This document shows, in pieces, positions 56,657 through 64,000 of a stretch of DNA of 64,000 nt. The translations under genes and the position numbers were made by a program. The number at the start of each line of letters is the position of its first letter. The first letter of the stretch is position 1. Source of the DNA: Roseateles_C aquae (GTDB lineage: Bacteria > Pseudomonadota > Gammaproteobacteria > Burkholderiales > Burkholderiaceae_C); the NCBI RefSeq assembly GCF_032337115.1, contig NZ_JAVXZY010000002.1, positions 682,001-746,000 of the forward strand, in the 5' to 3' direction. The notes beneath the pieces are model-generated. The model searched no databases. It was not told the DNA's origin and was given only the letters and a program-made list of their open reading frames with translations.

Positions 56657-59600
56657 GTGCCATCCCAGCTGCCCTTGCTTGCCCAGGACTTGACTGCCTT
56701 GCGCGGTCTGATGTCGGATCTCAGCGATCCGGTCTTGGTGCTGGGCGCCCGGCTGGAAATCCTGGAAGCCAATCCGGCCGCTGCGGCGCTGGGCATGCCC
56801 GCCGGTGGTGGCCTGCAGGCCTTGCGCACCGCCGCCGGCAGCAAGGTGCTGGACTGGCTCAAGCTCGCCACCCTGGCACTGGCCGAGGGCAAGCGCGCGC
56901 CGGTGGCGCCGATGCTGGCGCTGGGCTCTGGTGAACGGGCACAGCTACGGCTGTTCTGCCTCGACCCCGACCCCGATGACGCCGCCCGCTGGGTGCTGCA
57001 TGCGCGCATCGAGGCAAGACCTGCCCCCGAGTCCGGCGCGCGAGGCGGTGCTCGTGGCAGCCTCGCCCGCCGCGGGCAGACGCAGGTGCTGCCGGCAGCC
57101 ACTGCGCGCCCGCATGGCGGCGTCCCGACATCAGCCGGCCACTCGCCCGAAGTACAGAACGCCGCGCTGGCAAGCTCGCCAACTTTGCCTGCCTATGACG
57201 AAGCCGTCGAAAGCGATGGCCTGAGCGAACTGGTCGGCAGCGCCCCGTCCTGGGCCCGCGAGCTGATCAAGATCTTCTGGTCCTCGGCCTTTCCGGCCTT
57301 TGTTCAGGACGCGCAGCACAAGCTGATGGCGGCCAACCAGGCCTTTCTCAATATCAGCGGCCGCACGGCCGCGCAGCTGAGTGGCCAGGACTTTCTGGAT
57401 CTGCTCGCACCCGAGGACAGGCCGGCGCAGCGCGAGGCCCAACGCGGCGCGCCATCGGCGCGCGCGCGCAGCCTGGCGCCCAAGCCCGCGGCCGAATTCC
57501 GCCTGGTCGATGCGGCCGGCCAGCAACGCTGGATGCGGGCCACGCTGCACCGTATCAGCGAGCCGCGCCAACCACTGCTGCAGCTGGCCGTGCTGCAGGA
57601 CTGCACCGCCGAGATGGCCGCCCGCGAGCAGGCCGAGCGGGTGCAGCTGGAGATGGAGCAATGGCTGGCGATCAGCCCGCTGCCCATGGTGCTGTTCGAC
57701 GAACAAGGCCTGCTGCTGCGCAGCAACCGCGCCTTCGAGCAGATCTGCCTGAATCCGCCGCTGAGCCTGCATGACGCGCTGCCCGAGTTGCAGCAGCTGC
57801 TCGGCTGGCTCGATGGCCGCCCGGTGGCCGAGCTGCTCAAGGGCGGCATCACCGTGCAGACCCAGGCCAGCCTGATCGATGCCCATGGCCGTGCGCGCTG
57901 GTGGGTCGGCCGTGCCCGGCCGCTGGACCGCAGCGGAACCGGGTTGCGTCGCTTCATTGCGATGCTGGAAGACCGCAGCCTGGAACAGGAACGCGATCTG
58001 GCCCATCAGCAGCTCGATGCCTTGATGGACACCGCCGGCGTCGGGCTGGCCACCTTTCAGCAGGACGCCGGCTGGTTGCGCCCGCGTGCGAGCAAGAGCG
58101 GCGCCAGCAAACACAGCGGCCTGGCCGGCCTGCAGGGCGTCAGCCGCGACATCGTCGAGCCCGGCTCGCTCGCCGAGTTTGAGCGCTTGCAAAAGGCGCT
58201 CAAGAAGGGCGAACGGGTTGAGGTCCGCTATGCGGTGCGCCACCCCGAGCTGGGCCGACGCTGGCTGCTGACCCGGGTCGAGCCCGGCCAGCTGGCCTCG
58301 GGCCAAAGAACCACCTCGGTGGTGACGCTGGACATCACCGCGCAGCAACAGGCGCAGGCGCGCAGCGAACAGCTGCTGCACGAGTTGACCACCATCATGG
58401 ACAGTTCCAGCCTGGGCCTGGCCTACCTGCGCGGCTCGCGCCTGGTGCGCTGCAATCCGGGCTTTGCGCACATGCTGGGCCTGTCCGAGCTGCCGGCGGC
58501 GGGCACGCCGGTGGCGCAGCTGTTTGCGGCGCTGCCGGAGCTGTCGCGTCAGGTCGCGGCCAGCCTGCCGGGCTTGTCCAGCCAGAACAGCTTCGACGCC
58601 GAGTTCGTGCAGGTGGGTCCCTCGCCCAGCCCGCGCTGGCTGTCGCTGAGCCTGCGCGGCGTCAGCGCCGTTCAGGTCGACGGCGATGCTGAGGTGATCG
58701 CGGTGATCAGCGACATCAGCCGCCTGAAGGCCCAGCAGGCCGAGCTGGAAACGCTGGTGCAGGACAGAGAGCTGATGTTCAGCTTGTCGGATGTTGGCAT
58801 CGCCATCCTGCGCGGTGGCCGCATCGAACGCGCCAATGATGCGCTGGCCCAGCTGACCGGCTACCGCATCGAAGAGCTGGTCGGGCTCAGCCACGAGCAG
58901 CTGTTTGAATCGCACGGCGAGTACGAGCGCCAGCGCACCACGCTGCACCAGGCGCTCAGCAACGGCGGGCTGTGGCGTGGCGAGCGCCGCGTGCGCCGCC
59001 GCGACGGCTCGGCGCTGTGGATGCAGGTCAGCAAGCGGGTGATGCGCGCCGGCGCCCCTGAGGAAGGCATGATCGCCACCTATGTCAACGTCGACGACCG
59101 CTGGCGTGCCCAGCAGTCGCTGATGCTGCAGACCGAGCGCGAACGCGCGGTGCTGGACTCGGTGCTGGTCGGCATCGTCACCTGCGGCCGTGGCGGCATC
59201 GAATGGATGAACCGCTCGGCGCGGCGGATGTTCGGCGGCGATCTGGTCGAGTTTGCCGGCCAGCCGATGAGCATCGTGGCAACACCTGACCCCAATCACC
59301 CCTTCCGCCACACCCATTACCTGGACGAGCTGACCGAAGGCCAGGCCGAAACCTTCGAATGCCGGCTGATGGCCCGTGACGGGCGCGAATTCTGGGTGGT
59401 GGGCAATGCCGTCGTCACCGGCATCGCCGAGCACGGCCGCCAGCTGACTTACGCGCTCCTGGACATCGAACGGCGCCGCCAGGCCGAGGCCCAGACGCTG
59501 CAGGCCCAGGCCTCGTTGCAGCGCATCATCGAAGCCGCGCCGCTGGCCATCAGCCTGCACGATGCCAAGACGCTGCGGGTCGAGAAAATCAATCAGGCCG

Positions 59601-60526
59601 CCGCCGCCCTGGCCGGGCGCAGCGAAGACGCCCTGATGGGCGCCACGCCAGAGGACATGTTCGGCGTCGACCAGGGCGCCGTGATTCGCCGCGATATGGA
59701 AGCGGCGCTGCAGCTCAGTGCCGTCACCCAGCGCGAATACCGGCTCGATCTGCATGGCGAGACGCGGGTCTGGGATGCCCGCTTCCTGCACCTCAGCGAT
59801 GTCGCCCTGCCCGACGGCGACGGCGAGCCCGAGCAACTGCTGCTGGTGGCCAGCGACGTCACCGAGCACCGCGCCGCCGAGGAAGCCCGGCTGCAGGCGG
59901 CGATCGCGCAGCGCGAGCTGCTGGTCAAGGAAGTGCACCACCGCATCAAGAACAATCTGCAGGGCGTGGCCGGCCTGCTGCAGCAGATCGCCGCACGCCG
60001 GCCCGAGGTCCGGCCGGTGATCAACGAGGCGGTTGGCCAGGTGCAGGCGATTGCCCAGGTCTACGGCCTGCAGGTTGGCAGCCAGGGGCCGCTGCGGGTG
60101 AAGAAGCTGGTCGAGGCCATCACCGGCTCGGTGCAGCGGATGTTCGGCCGGGTGATTCACTGCGGCGTGCAGGGCCCGCTGGCCGACGAGGCCGCGCGCT
60201 GGGTGCTGCCCGAAGCCGAATCGATCCCGATTGCGCTGACGCTGAACGAGCTGCTGACCAATGCGCTGAAGCACAGCCCCGAGCGCGACATCAGCTGCAT
60301 GCTGATCTGCGAGGCCGAGCGGGTGGTGCTGCGCATCATCAATCCGGGTCAGCTGCCGCCAGGCTTCACGCTGTCGACGGTGCCCGGTGGCGTCTCCGGC
60401 CTGGGGCTGGTGCGCGCCCTGCTGCCGCGGCGCAGCGCCCGGCTGCAGCTGGAACAGCTGGGCGACGAGGTCGTCTGCACCATCGAGCTGACACCGCCCA
60501 GCGTGACCCTGGTCGAATCAGTTTGA
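56657..60526 (+). CDS. Cytoplasmic multi-PAS sensor histidine kinase (HisKA_2 type)
   Basis: 1289 residues from GTG at 56657, with no membrane segment. Six to eight PAS-like modules run in series; the clearest start near VLGARLEILEANPAAAALGM (about 30), AFVQDAQHKLMAANQAFLNI (about 215), IAILRGGRIERANDALAQLT (about 715) and IVTCGRGGIEWMNRSARRMF (about 840). The kinase core has the phosphoacceptor His in LLVKEVHHRIKNNLQGVAG, the HisKA_2 signature, and an ATPase domain with LTLNELLTNALKHSPERDI and SGLGLVRALLPRR. The ANTAR regulator gene 121 bases downstream is the likely partner, as in EutW/EutV. Signal unknown. Confidence 0.9.
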   Translation: MPSQLPLLAQDLTALRGLMSDLSDPVLVLGARLEILEANPAAAALGMPAGGGLQALRTAAGSKVLDWLKLATLALAEGKRAPVAPMLALGSGERAQLRLFCLDPDPDDAARWVLHARIEARPAPESGARGGARGSLARRGQTQVLPAATARPHGGVPTSAGHSPEVQNAALASSPTLPAYDEAVESDGLSELVGSAPSWARELIKIFWSSAFPAFVQDAQHKLMAANQAFLNISGRTAAQLSGQDFLDLLAPEDRPAQREAQRGAPSARARSLAPKPAAEFRLVDAAGQQRWMRATLHRISEPRQPLLQLAVLQDCTAEMAAREQAERVQLEMEQWLAISPLPMVLFDEQGLLLRSNRAFEQICLNPPLSLHDALPELQQLLGWLDGRPVAELLKGGITVQTQASLIDAHGRARWWVGRARPLDRSGTGLRRFIAMLEDRSLEQERDLAHQQLDALMDTAGVGLATFQQDAGWLRPRASKSGASKHSGLAGLQGVSRDIVEPGSLAEFERLQKALKKGERVEVRYAVRHPELGRRWLLTRVEPGQLASGQRTTSVVTLDITAQQQAQARSEQLLHELTTIMDSSSLGLAYLRGSRLVRCNPGFAHMLGLSELPAAGTPVAQLFAALPELSRQVAASLPGLSSQNSFDAEFVQVGPSPSPRWLSLSLRGVSAVQVDGDAEVIAVISDISRLKAQQAELETLVQDRELMFSLSDVGIAILRGGRIERANDALAQLTGYRIEELVGLSHEQLFESHGEYERQRTTLHQALSNGGLWRGERRVRRRDGSALWMQVSKRVMRAGAPEEGMIATYVNVDDRWRAQQSLMLQTERERAVLDSVLVGIVTCGRGGIEWMNRSARRMFGGDLVEFAGQPMSIVATPDPNHPFRHTHYLDELTEGQAETFECRLMARDGREFWVVGNAVVTGIAEHGRQLTYALLDIERRRQAEAQTLQAQASLQRIIEAAPLAISLHDAKTLRVEKINQAAAALAGRSEDALMGATPEDMFGVDQGAVIRRDMEAALQLSAVTQREYRLDLHGETRVWDARFLHLSDVALPDGDGEPEQLLLVASDVTEHRAAEEARLQAAIAQRELLVKEVHHRIKNNLQGVAGLLQQIAARRPEVRPVINEAVGQVQAIAQVYGLQVGSQGPLRVKKLVEAITGSVQRMFGRVIHCGVQGPLADEAARWVLPEAESIPIALTLNELLTNALKHSPERDISCMLICEAERVVLRIINPGQLPPGFTLSTVPGGVSGLGLVRALLPRRSARLQLEQLGDEVVCTIELTPPSVTLVESV

Positions 60527-60647
60527 CAGCGATACGCGCTGCTGCCGCCGTTTCGGCGACAATGCGCCCGCACGGCGGGGCCGCTCTGGGCTTGCGCATG
60601 CGGTCGGCACTGACCAAAAGAGACATCAGGGCGGGGGAGTTGAGACG

Positions 60648-61274
60648 GTGAGTACGAAGGGCAAGATTCTCGTAGTCGACGACGACAGACTGGTGCTGGC
60701 GACCCTCACCCACGGCCTTTCACAGGCCGGCTACGAGGTGCTGGATGCCGACAATGGCGATGACGCCATCCTGCTGGCCCGCGAACACCGGCCCGATCTG
60801 GCGCTGCTGGACATCCGCATGGAAGGCCTGAGCGGTTTCGACGTGGCCGCCTATCTGCGCGAGTACCTGCAGATGCCATTCATGTTCCTGTCGGCCTTTG
60901 CCGACGAGGACACCGTCGAGAAGGTCAAGGCGCTGGGCGCCGTGGCCTATCTGGTCAAGCCGCTGGACATCCATCAAATCGTGCCCGCCGTCGAGGCGGC
61001 CTTTGCCAAGCGTGTCGAGCGCACGGAAGCTCATGAGCGCCCGCAAGCGGCCGCGCCCGTGCAGCCGGCAAGCACGGCGGTCAACGCTGGCGACGAGGCA
61101 CTGCAACAAGTCGTGGCGATTGCGCTGGGTGTGTTGATGCACCGCTATTCGCTGTCGCGCCAGGAAGCGCTGGCCCGGCTGAAGCGCCTGGCCGAGAGCG
61201 AATCGCGCGCGCTGCACGAACAGGCCAGCAGGCTGCTCGAAGCGGTGGAATTGCTGGCGATGCCCGCGCACTGA
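60648..61274 (+). CDS. ANTAR-domain response regulator
   Basis: 208 residues from GTG at 60648 with GGGGGAG upstream. Receiver with ILVVDDDRLVLATL, phosphoacceptor Asp55 in LALLDIRMEGLSG, Ser in FMFLSAFADED and Lys in YLVKPLDIHQIV. The C-terminal ANTAR domain (about 150-205) shows VVAIALGVLMHRYSLSRQEA and LARLKRLAESESRALHEQAS. ANTAR proteins bind paired RNA hairpins to prevent transcription termination. The preceding kinase is its probable partner. Confidence 0.88.
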   Translation: MSTKGKILVVDDDRLVLATLTHGLSQAGYEVLDADNGDDAILLAREHRPDLALLDIRMEGLSGFDVAAYLREYLQMPFMFLSAFADEDTVEKVKALGAVAYLVKPLDIHQIVPAVEAAFAKRVERTEAHERPQAAAPVQPASTAVNAGDEALQQVVAIALGVLMHRYSLSRQEALARLKRLAESESRALHEQASRLLEAVELLAMPAH

Positions 61275-61287
61275 GCGCCACCAAGAT

Positions 61288-62973
61288 TCAGCTGAGGCTG
61301 AAGAAGAACCGAGCCCCTTGGCCGACCTCGGACTCGGCCCAGATCTCGCCGCCATGTCGGTGAACAATGCGGCGGACCGAAGCCAGACCGACGCCGGTGC
61401 CCTGGAACTCGCTGGCGCTGTGCAGGCGCTGGAACACGCCGAACAGCCGATCGGCGAATCGCATGTCGAAGCCGGCGCCGTTGTCTGATACGACGAATAC
61501 CGCCGCACCGGCACGCTGCACCGATTCAAAGCTGATCCGCGCATGCGCGCACTTGGCGCTGTACTTCCAGGCATTGCCGAGCAGGTTTTCCAGCACCATG
61601 CGCAGCAGCACCGGGTCACCATGGACGACCAGATGCGGCTGGATGCTGACGTCCACCACGCGCTCGGGTGCGGCGCGGCGCAAATCCTCGATCACATAGC
61701 TGGCCAGCTGCGAGAGATTGACCGGTTGGCGCGCCAGCGGCTGCGCTGACAGCTGGGTCAGCGAGAGCAGCGCATCGATCATGCTGTTCATCCGCGCCGA
61801 GGCGCCGAGTACACGGTCGAGGTGGTCGTTGCCGATGCGATCGAGCAGGCGGCCGTAGTCTTCCTTGAGGATGCGAGTGAAGCCTTCGACCACGCGCAGC
61901 GGCGCGCGCAAATCGTGCGAGACGGTGTAGCTGAACGATTCCTGATCGGCCCGTGCGACCTCGGCGGCCTCGGCGGCCAGGGCCGCCGGCACCGTCTCCA
62001 GCGTCGCCTGCGGCCACAGGCTGAGCAGCTTCAGGCTCTGCCCGTCCACAGACCCCGGCGTGGCCAGGCTGCTCATGCACAGCCACCAGGCACCGCAGGG
62101 CAGGCCCTGCTGGGCCTCGGGCGCCGCAGCGGCCTCGCGAATCTCGTGCGGCAGGCCATCCAGGCAGGCCCGCCAGGGTTGGCCGCGCAACTGCTCAATC
62201 GGTCGGCCTTGCAGCTGGGCCGCCGCTTCATTCAGGTCCAGCAGGCGGCTGCCGTGCTCGGCCGAGTCGGCCAGCAACCAGGCCGGCCCGGGCAAGGCCG
62301 GCAGCCACTGCTGGGCCGGCGCATGCGGGTGGTTGCTGGCCACCTCACGCACCGGCCGGGCCGTGCCGAGATAGCCGCAAAAGCGGCCTTGAGCATCCAG
62401 GCAGGGTTGGGCGCGCAGCAGCCAGCGGCCCGAGAACTGCGCGGCAGCGCCCTGCTCCAAGGCCCCTTCGACCTGCACGTCGAGCAGCGCCACCTGTTCA
62501 TTCAAACGCTGGCGCAGCGAGGCCTCGCCACCATCGACCAGCACAAAGCGCTCCCACAAGGCCTGGGTGGCCGCCGCGCCGACCCAGCTCGACGCCAAGG
62601 CCGCCTGCGGTGCCTGCCAACGCACCAGATGGTGGTGGGCATCGGTCTGCCATTGCCAGTCGGACTGCAGCTGGGCCAGCACATGGCTGTGCTGGCGCGC
62701 CTCGCGCAGTGACTCACGCAGCGATTCGCCGAGGCGCTGACGCGTCAAACGCACGCCCATCTGCCAGCCCAGCGCCAGTGCCAGCAAGGCAAAGCCGGCG
62801 CCCGCCAGCAGGGCCAAGGCCAGCGACAGGCCACCGAGCGCGCCATCACGCTGCCACAGCAGCATCACCGCCAGGGCGCAGCCCAAGGCCAGCGCCAACA
62901 GCACCAGCATGCCCCACCAAGAGCTGCGCGGCAGGCGTGGGCTGGCGTCGGTGAGGCTGTTCATGACAGGCAT
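61288..62973 (-). CDS. Membrane sensor histidine kinase
   Basis: About 561 residues; starts at 62973 or 62964 are both possible and neither has a clear ribosome-binding site. Two hydrophobic segments (LVLLALALGCALAVMLLWQ and LSLALALLAGAGFALLALAL), a PAS-like region (LPGPAWLLADSAEHGSRLLD), then the HisKA motif FSYTVSHDLRAPLRVVEGFT with the phosphoacceptor His and an ATPase domain with ENLLGNAWKYSAKCA, VFVVSDNGAGFDMRFADRLF and GTGVGLASVRRIVHRHGG. Resembles the phytochrome-like/bacteriophytochrome-class HK core. It converges with the ANTAR gene. Confidence 0.9.
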   Translation of the reverse strand: MPVMNSLTDASPRLPRSSWWGMLVLLALALGCALAVMLLWQRDGALGGLSLALALLAGAGFALLALALGWQMGVRLTRQRLGESLRESLREARQHSHVLAQLQSDWQWQTDAHHHLVRWQAPQAALASSWVGAAATQALWERFVLVDGGEASLRQRLNEQVALLDVQVEGALEQGAAAQFSGRWLLRAQPCLDAQGRFCGYLGTARPVREVASNHPHAPAQQWLPALPGPAWLLADSAEHGSRLLDLNEAAAQLQGRPIEQLRGQPWRACLDGLPHEIREAAAAPEAQQGLPCGAWWLCMSSLATPGSVDGQSLKLLSLWPQATLETVPAALAAEAAEVARADQESFSYTVSHDLRAPLRVVEGFTRILKEDYGRLLDRIGNDHLDRVLGASARMNSMIDALLSLTQLSAQPLARQPVNLSQLASYVIEDLRRAAPERVVDVSIQPHLVVHGDPVLLRMVLENLLGNAWKYSAKCAHARISFESVQRAGAAVFVVSDNGAGFDMRFADRLFGVFQRLHSASEFQGTGVGLASVRRIVHRHGGEIWAESEVGQGARFFFSLS

Positions 62974-63089
62974 TGTATGTAGGGCAACGCCGATCAAGAC
63001 CCGGCCGCGCTGCGCGGGAACTTATTCAGCAGCGCCGTCGCTGAAGCGTGCGAAATTCACTGGCCAGGCCAGCCTTGCTGCATGCGCGC

Positions 63090-63116
63090 TCAAGTTCGCT
63101 GGCGGTTGGCCGACCA
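63090..63116 (+). promoter_or_regulatory. Sigma-28 (FliA)-like promoter before the PAS gene
   Basis: TCAAGTTC, 11-base spacer, GCCGACCA, compared with TAAAGTTT-N11-GCCGATAA. Same -35 core and spacing as the flgM promoter. The downstream ATG is 127 bases away. The end of the -10 is poor. Confidence 0.5.
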
Positions 63117-63243
63117 AGCAGGAACGACCGAGGCCGACCATGGCCTCGGTGCCAGCAAAAAAGACAATGATGAACAAGAACAAGCCAGAGGCCCTGCGGC
63201 CAAGACCTGCGCGCTGGCAAGCAGGCCACCACGAGGGTATCCG

Positions 63244-64000
63244 ATGAACAAGGCCGAAGGCCTGGCGCCTGAGATCGAGGCCGGCGCCTTGCCGCCGGGC
63301 AGCAGTACCGACCTGCAGGCGCTGATTGACCAGCTGCCGCATGGCGTGCTGCTGATGGACAGCCATAGCGGCCGGCTGCTGCTGCTCAACCGCGAGGCCG
63401 AGCGCCTGTTGGTGCAGCGCCGCGCCCAGCTGATCGGCCGCAACGCGGCGGACGCGCTGGAGCCGGGCCTGGCTGCCCTGTGCACATCGGCCCGTTGGCG
63501 AGCGCTGGAGCATGGCCGGCGCAGCGCACGTGAAGACCTGCGTCTGCCCTCGCCCTTCGGCCCGCGCTGGCTGCATGTGCAGCGCAGTCTGCTGCCCTGG
63601 TCGGGGCTGCGTCGCCCGCTGGGCCTGCTGAGCCTGCAGGATGCCAATGGCCGGCGCCAGCTGGAGCGGGCGCTGCAGGAAAGCGATACGCGCTTTCGGG
63701 AGGTGACCGAATCGGTGCGCGAATGCCTGTTCGTCACCACCCCGCAGTGGGACCGCCTGCACTTCAGCTCGCCGCTGCTCTTGGACACGCTGGGCCTGAG
63801 CCCGATGGACCTGCGCCATGGTCCGCAGCTGTTCGAAGAGCGCATCGTGGCCGAGGACCGCCCGCTTTACGCCCGCCGGCTGCAAATGCAGGCCCAGGGC
63901 CAGGGCAGCGATATGGTCCTGCGCATCCAGCACCCGAGCAAGGGGCAGCGTTGGGTCAGGCTGCGCACCCGGCTGCAGCCGCACAAGCTGGGCAGCTCGC
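63244..64000 (+). CDS. PAS-domain signalling protein, N-terminal part (runs off the window)
   Basis: First 252 codons without a stop. MNKAEGLAPEIEAGALPPGS leads into a PAS domain (IDQLPHGVLLMDSHSGRLLL, LNREAERLLVQRRAQLIGRN) and a second PAS/PAC (FREVTESVRECLFVTTPQWD, IVAEDRPLYARRLQMQ). GAGGGT lies five bases before the ATG at 63244. The missing C-terminus would decide whether it is a kinase, a diguanylate cyclase or a chemotaxis component. A sigma-28-like promoter upstream hints at a motility role. Confidence 0.8.
   Translation, partial: MNKAEGLAPEIEAGALPPGSSTDLQALIDQLPHGVLLMDSHSGRLLLLNREAERLLVQRRAQLIGRNAADALEPGLAALCTSARWRALEHGRRSAREDLRLPSPFGPRWLHVQRSLLPWSGLRRPLGLLSLQDANGRRQLERALQESDTRFREVTESVRECLFVTTPQWDRLHFSSPLLLDTLGLSPMDLRHGPQLFEERIVAEDRPLYARRLQMQAQGQGSDMVLRIQHPSKGQRWVRLRTRLQPHKLGSS

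Noticed and set aside
57131..60274. 1047-codon minus-strand open frame antisense to the multi-PAS kinase
   Set aside because: High-GC codon bias opens long antisense frames. It reads as low-complexity Gln/Leu/Arg sequence and the plus-strand kinase has clear motifs.
62974..63243. Possible small gene between the membrane kinase and the PAS gene
   Set aside because: A frame exists but has no ribosome-binding site and overlaps the sigma-28-like promoter.

Overview
The window is high-GC chromosomal DNA from a betaproteobacterium of the order Burkholderiales. The gene content (rng-maf-rlmH-rsfS-nadD-hemF-purD run, minCDE, DUF3460 and DUF1841 families, class II flg cluster) fits the Roseateles/Paucibacter/Rubrivivax/Leptothrix side of the order. 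The genus is inference. I see no rRNA, tRNA, CRISPR array, prophage or intact transposase.

Layout. 1-2.2 kb (minus): the distal half of the Tol-Pal envelope system (tolB, pal, 5' part of cpoB), without tolQRA next to it. 2.3-11 kb (minus): a periplasmic binding protein, then housekeeping genes rng, maf, rlmH, rsfS (with a long Lys/Ala-rich tail), nadD, hemF, an acyltransferase, purD and a YebC regulator. 11-17.7 kb (plus): a HerA-like ATPase, a membrane-protein gene cut by an in-frame stop, a LytS/LytTR two-component pair, a 2TM protein and glnS. 17.8-27.3 kb (minus): an S9 peptidase, dbpA, a Sui1/YciH factor, a dihydrouridine synthase whose N-terminus is built from a tandem repeat, a zinc peptidase, and a CheX-like/response regulator/coiled-coil module carrying a MITE. 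27.3-30.4 kb: a ferredoxin, a second acyltransferase and minCDE.

30.42-31.46 kb is about 1 kb of non-coding DNA. It holds one perfect and several near-consensus DnaA boxes, six exact matches to the IHF consensus and AT-rich tracts. Gene orientation flips here: 25 of 33 genes to the left are on the minus strand and 24 of 31 to the right are on the plus strand. This is my leading candidate for a replication origin or DnaA-control locus not adjacent to dnaA.

31.5-42.7 kb: a small basic protein with a TTG start, metG, DUF1275 and SulP transporters, DUF3460, scpA, a NarL-type regulator, a MaoC-like protein, an orphan ParA, a KefF/KefC-type potassium efflux pair, a second MITE and DUF1841. 42.7-55.4 kb is the flagellar cluster: flgN-flgM-flgA on minus, diverging from flgBCDEFGHIJKL on plus, with a sigma-28-like promoter before flgM. 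55.4-64 kb is a signalling block: an HDOD protein, a very long multi-PAS HisKA_2-type kinase with an ANTAR response regulator, a membrane histidine kinase, and a truncated PAS protein behind another sigma-28-like promoter.

The most unusual items are the origin-like region, two MITEs of the same two-hairpin design whose target duplications each contain a neighbouring gene's stop codon, the repeat-derived N-terminus of the dihydrouridine synthase, and the in-frame amber stop at 13105-13107.
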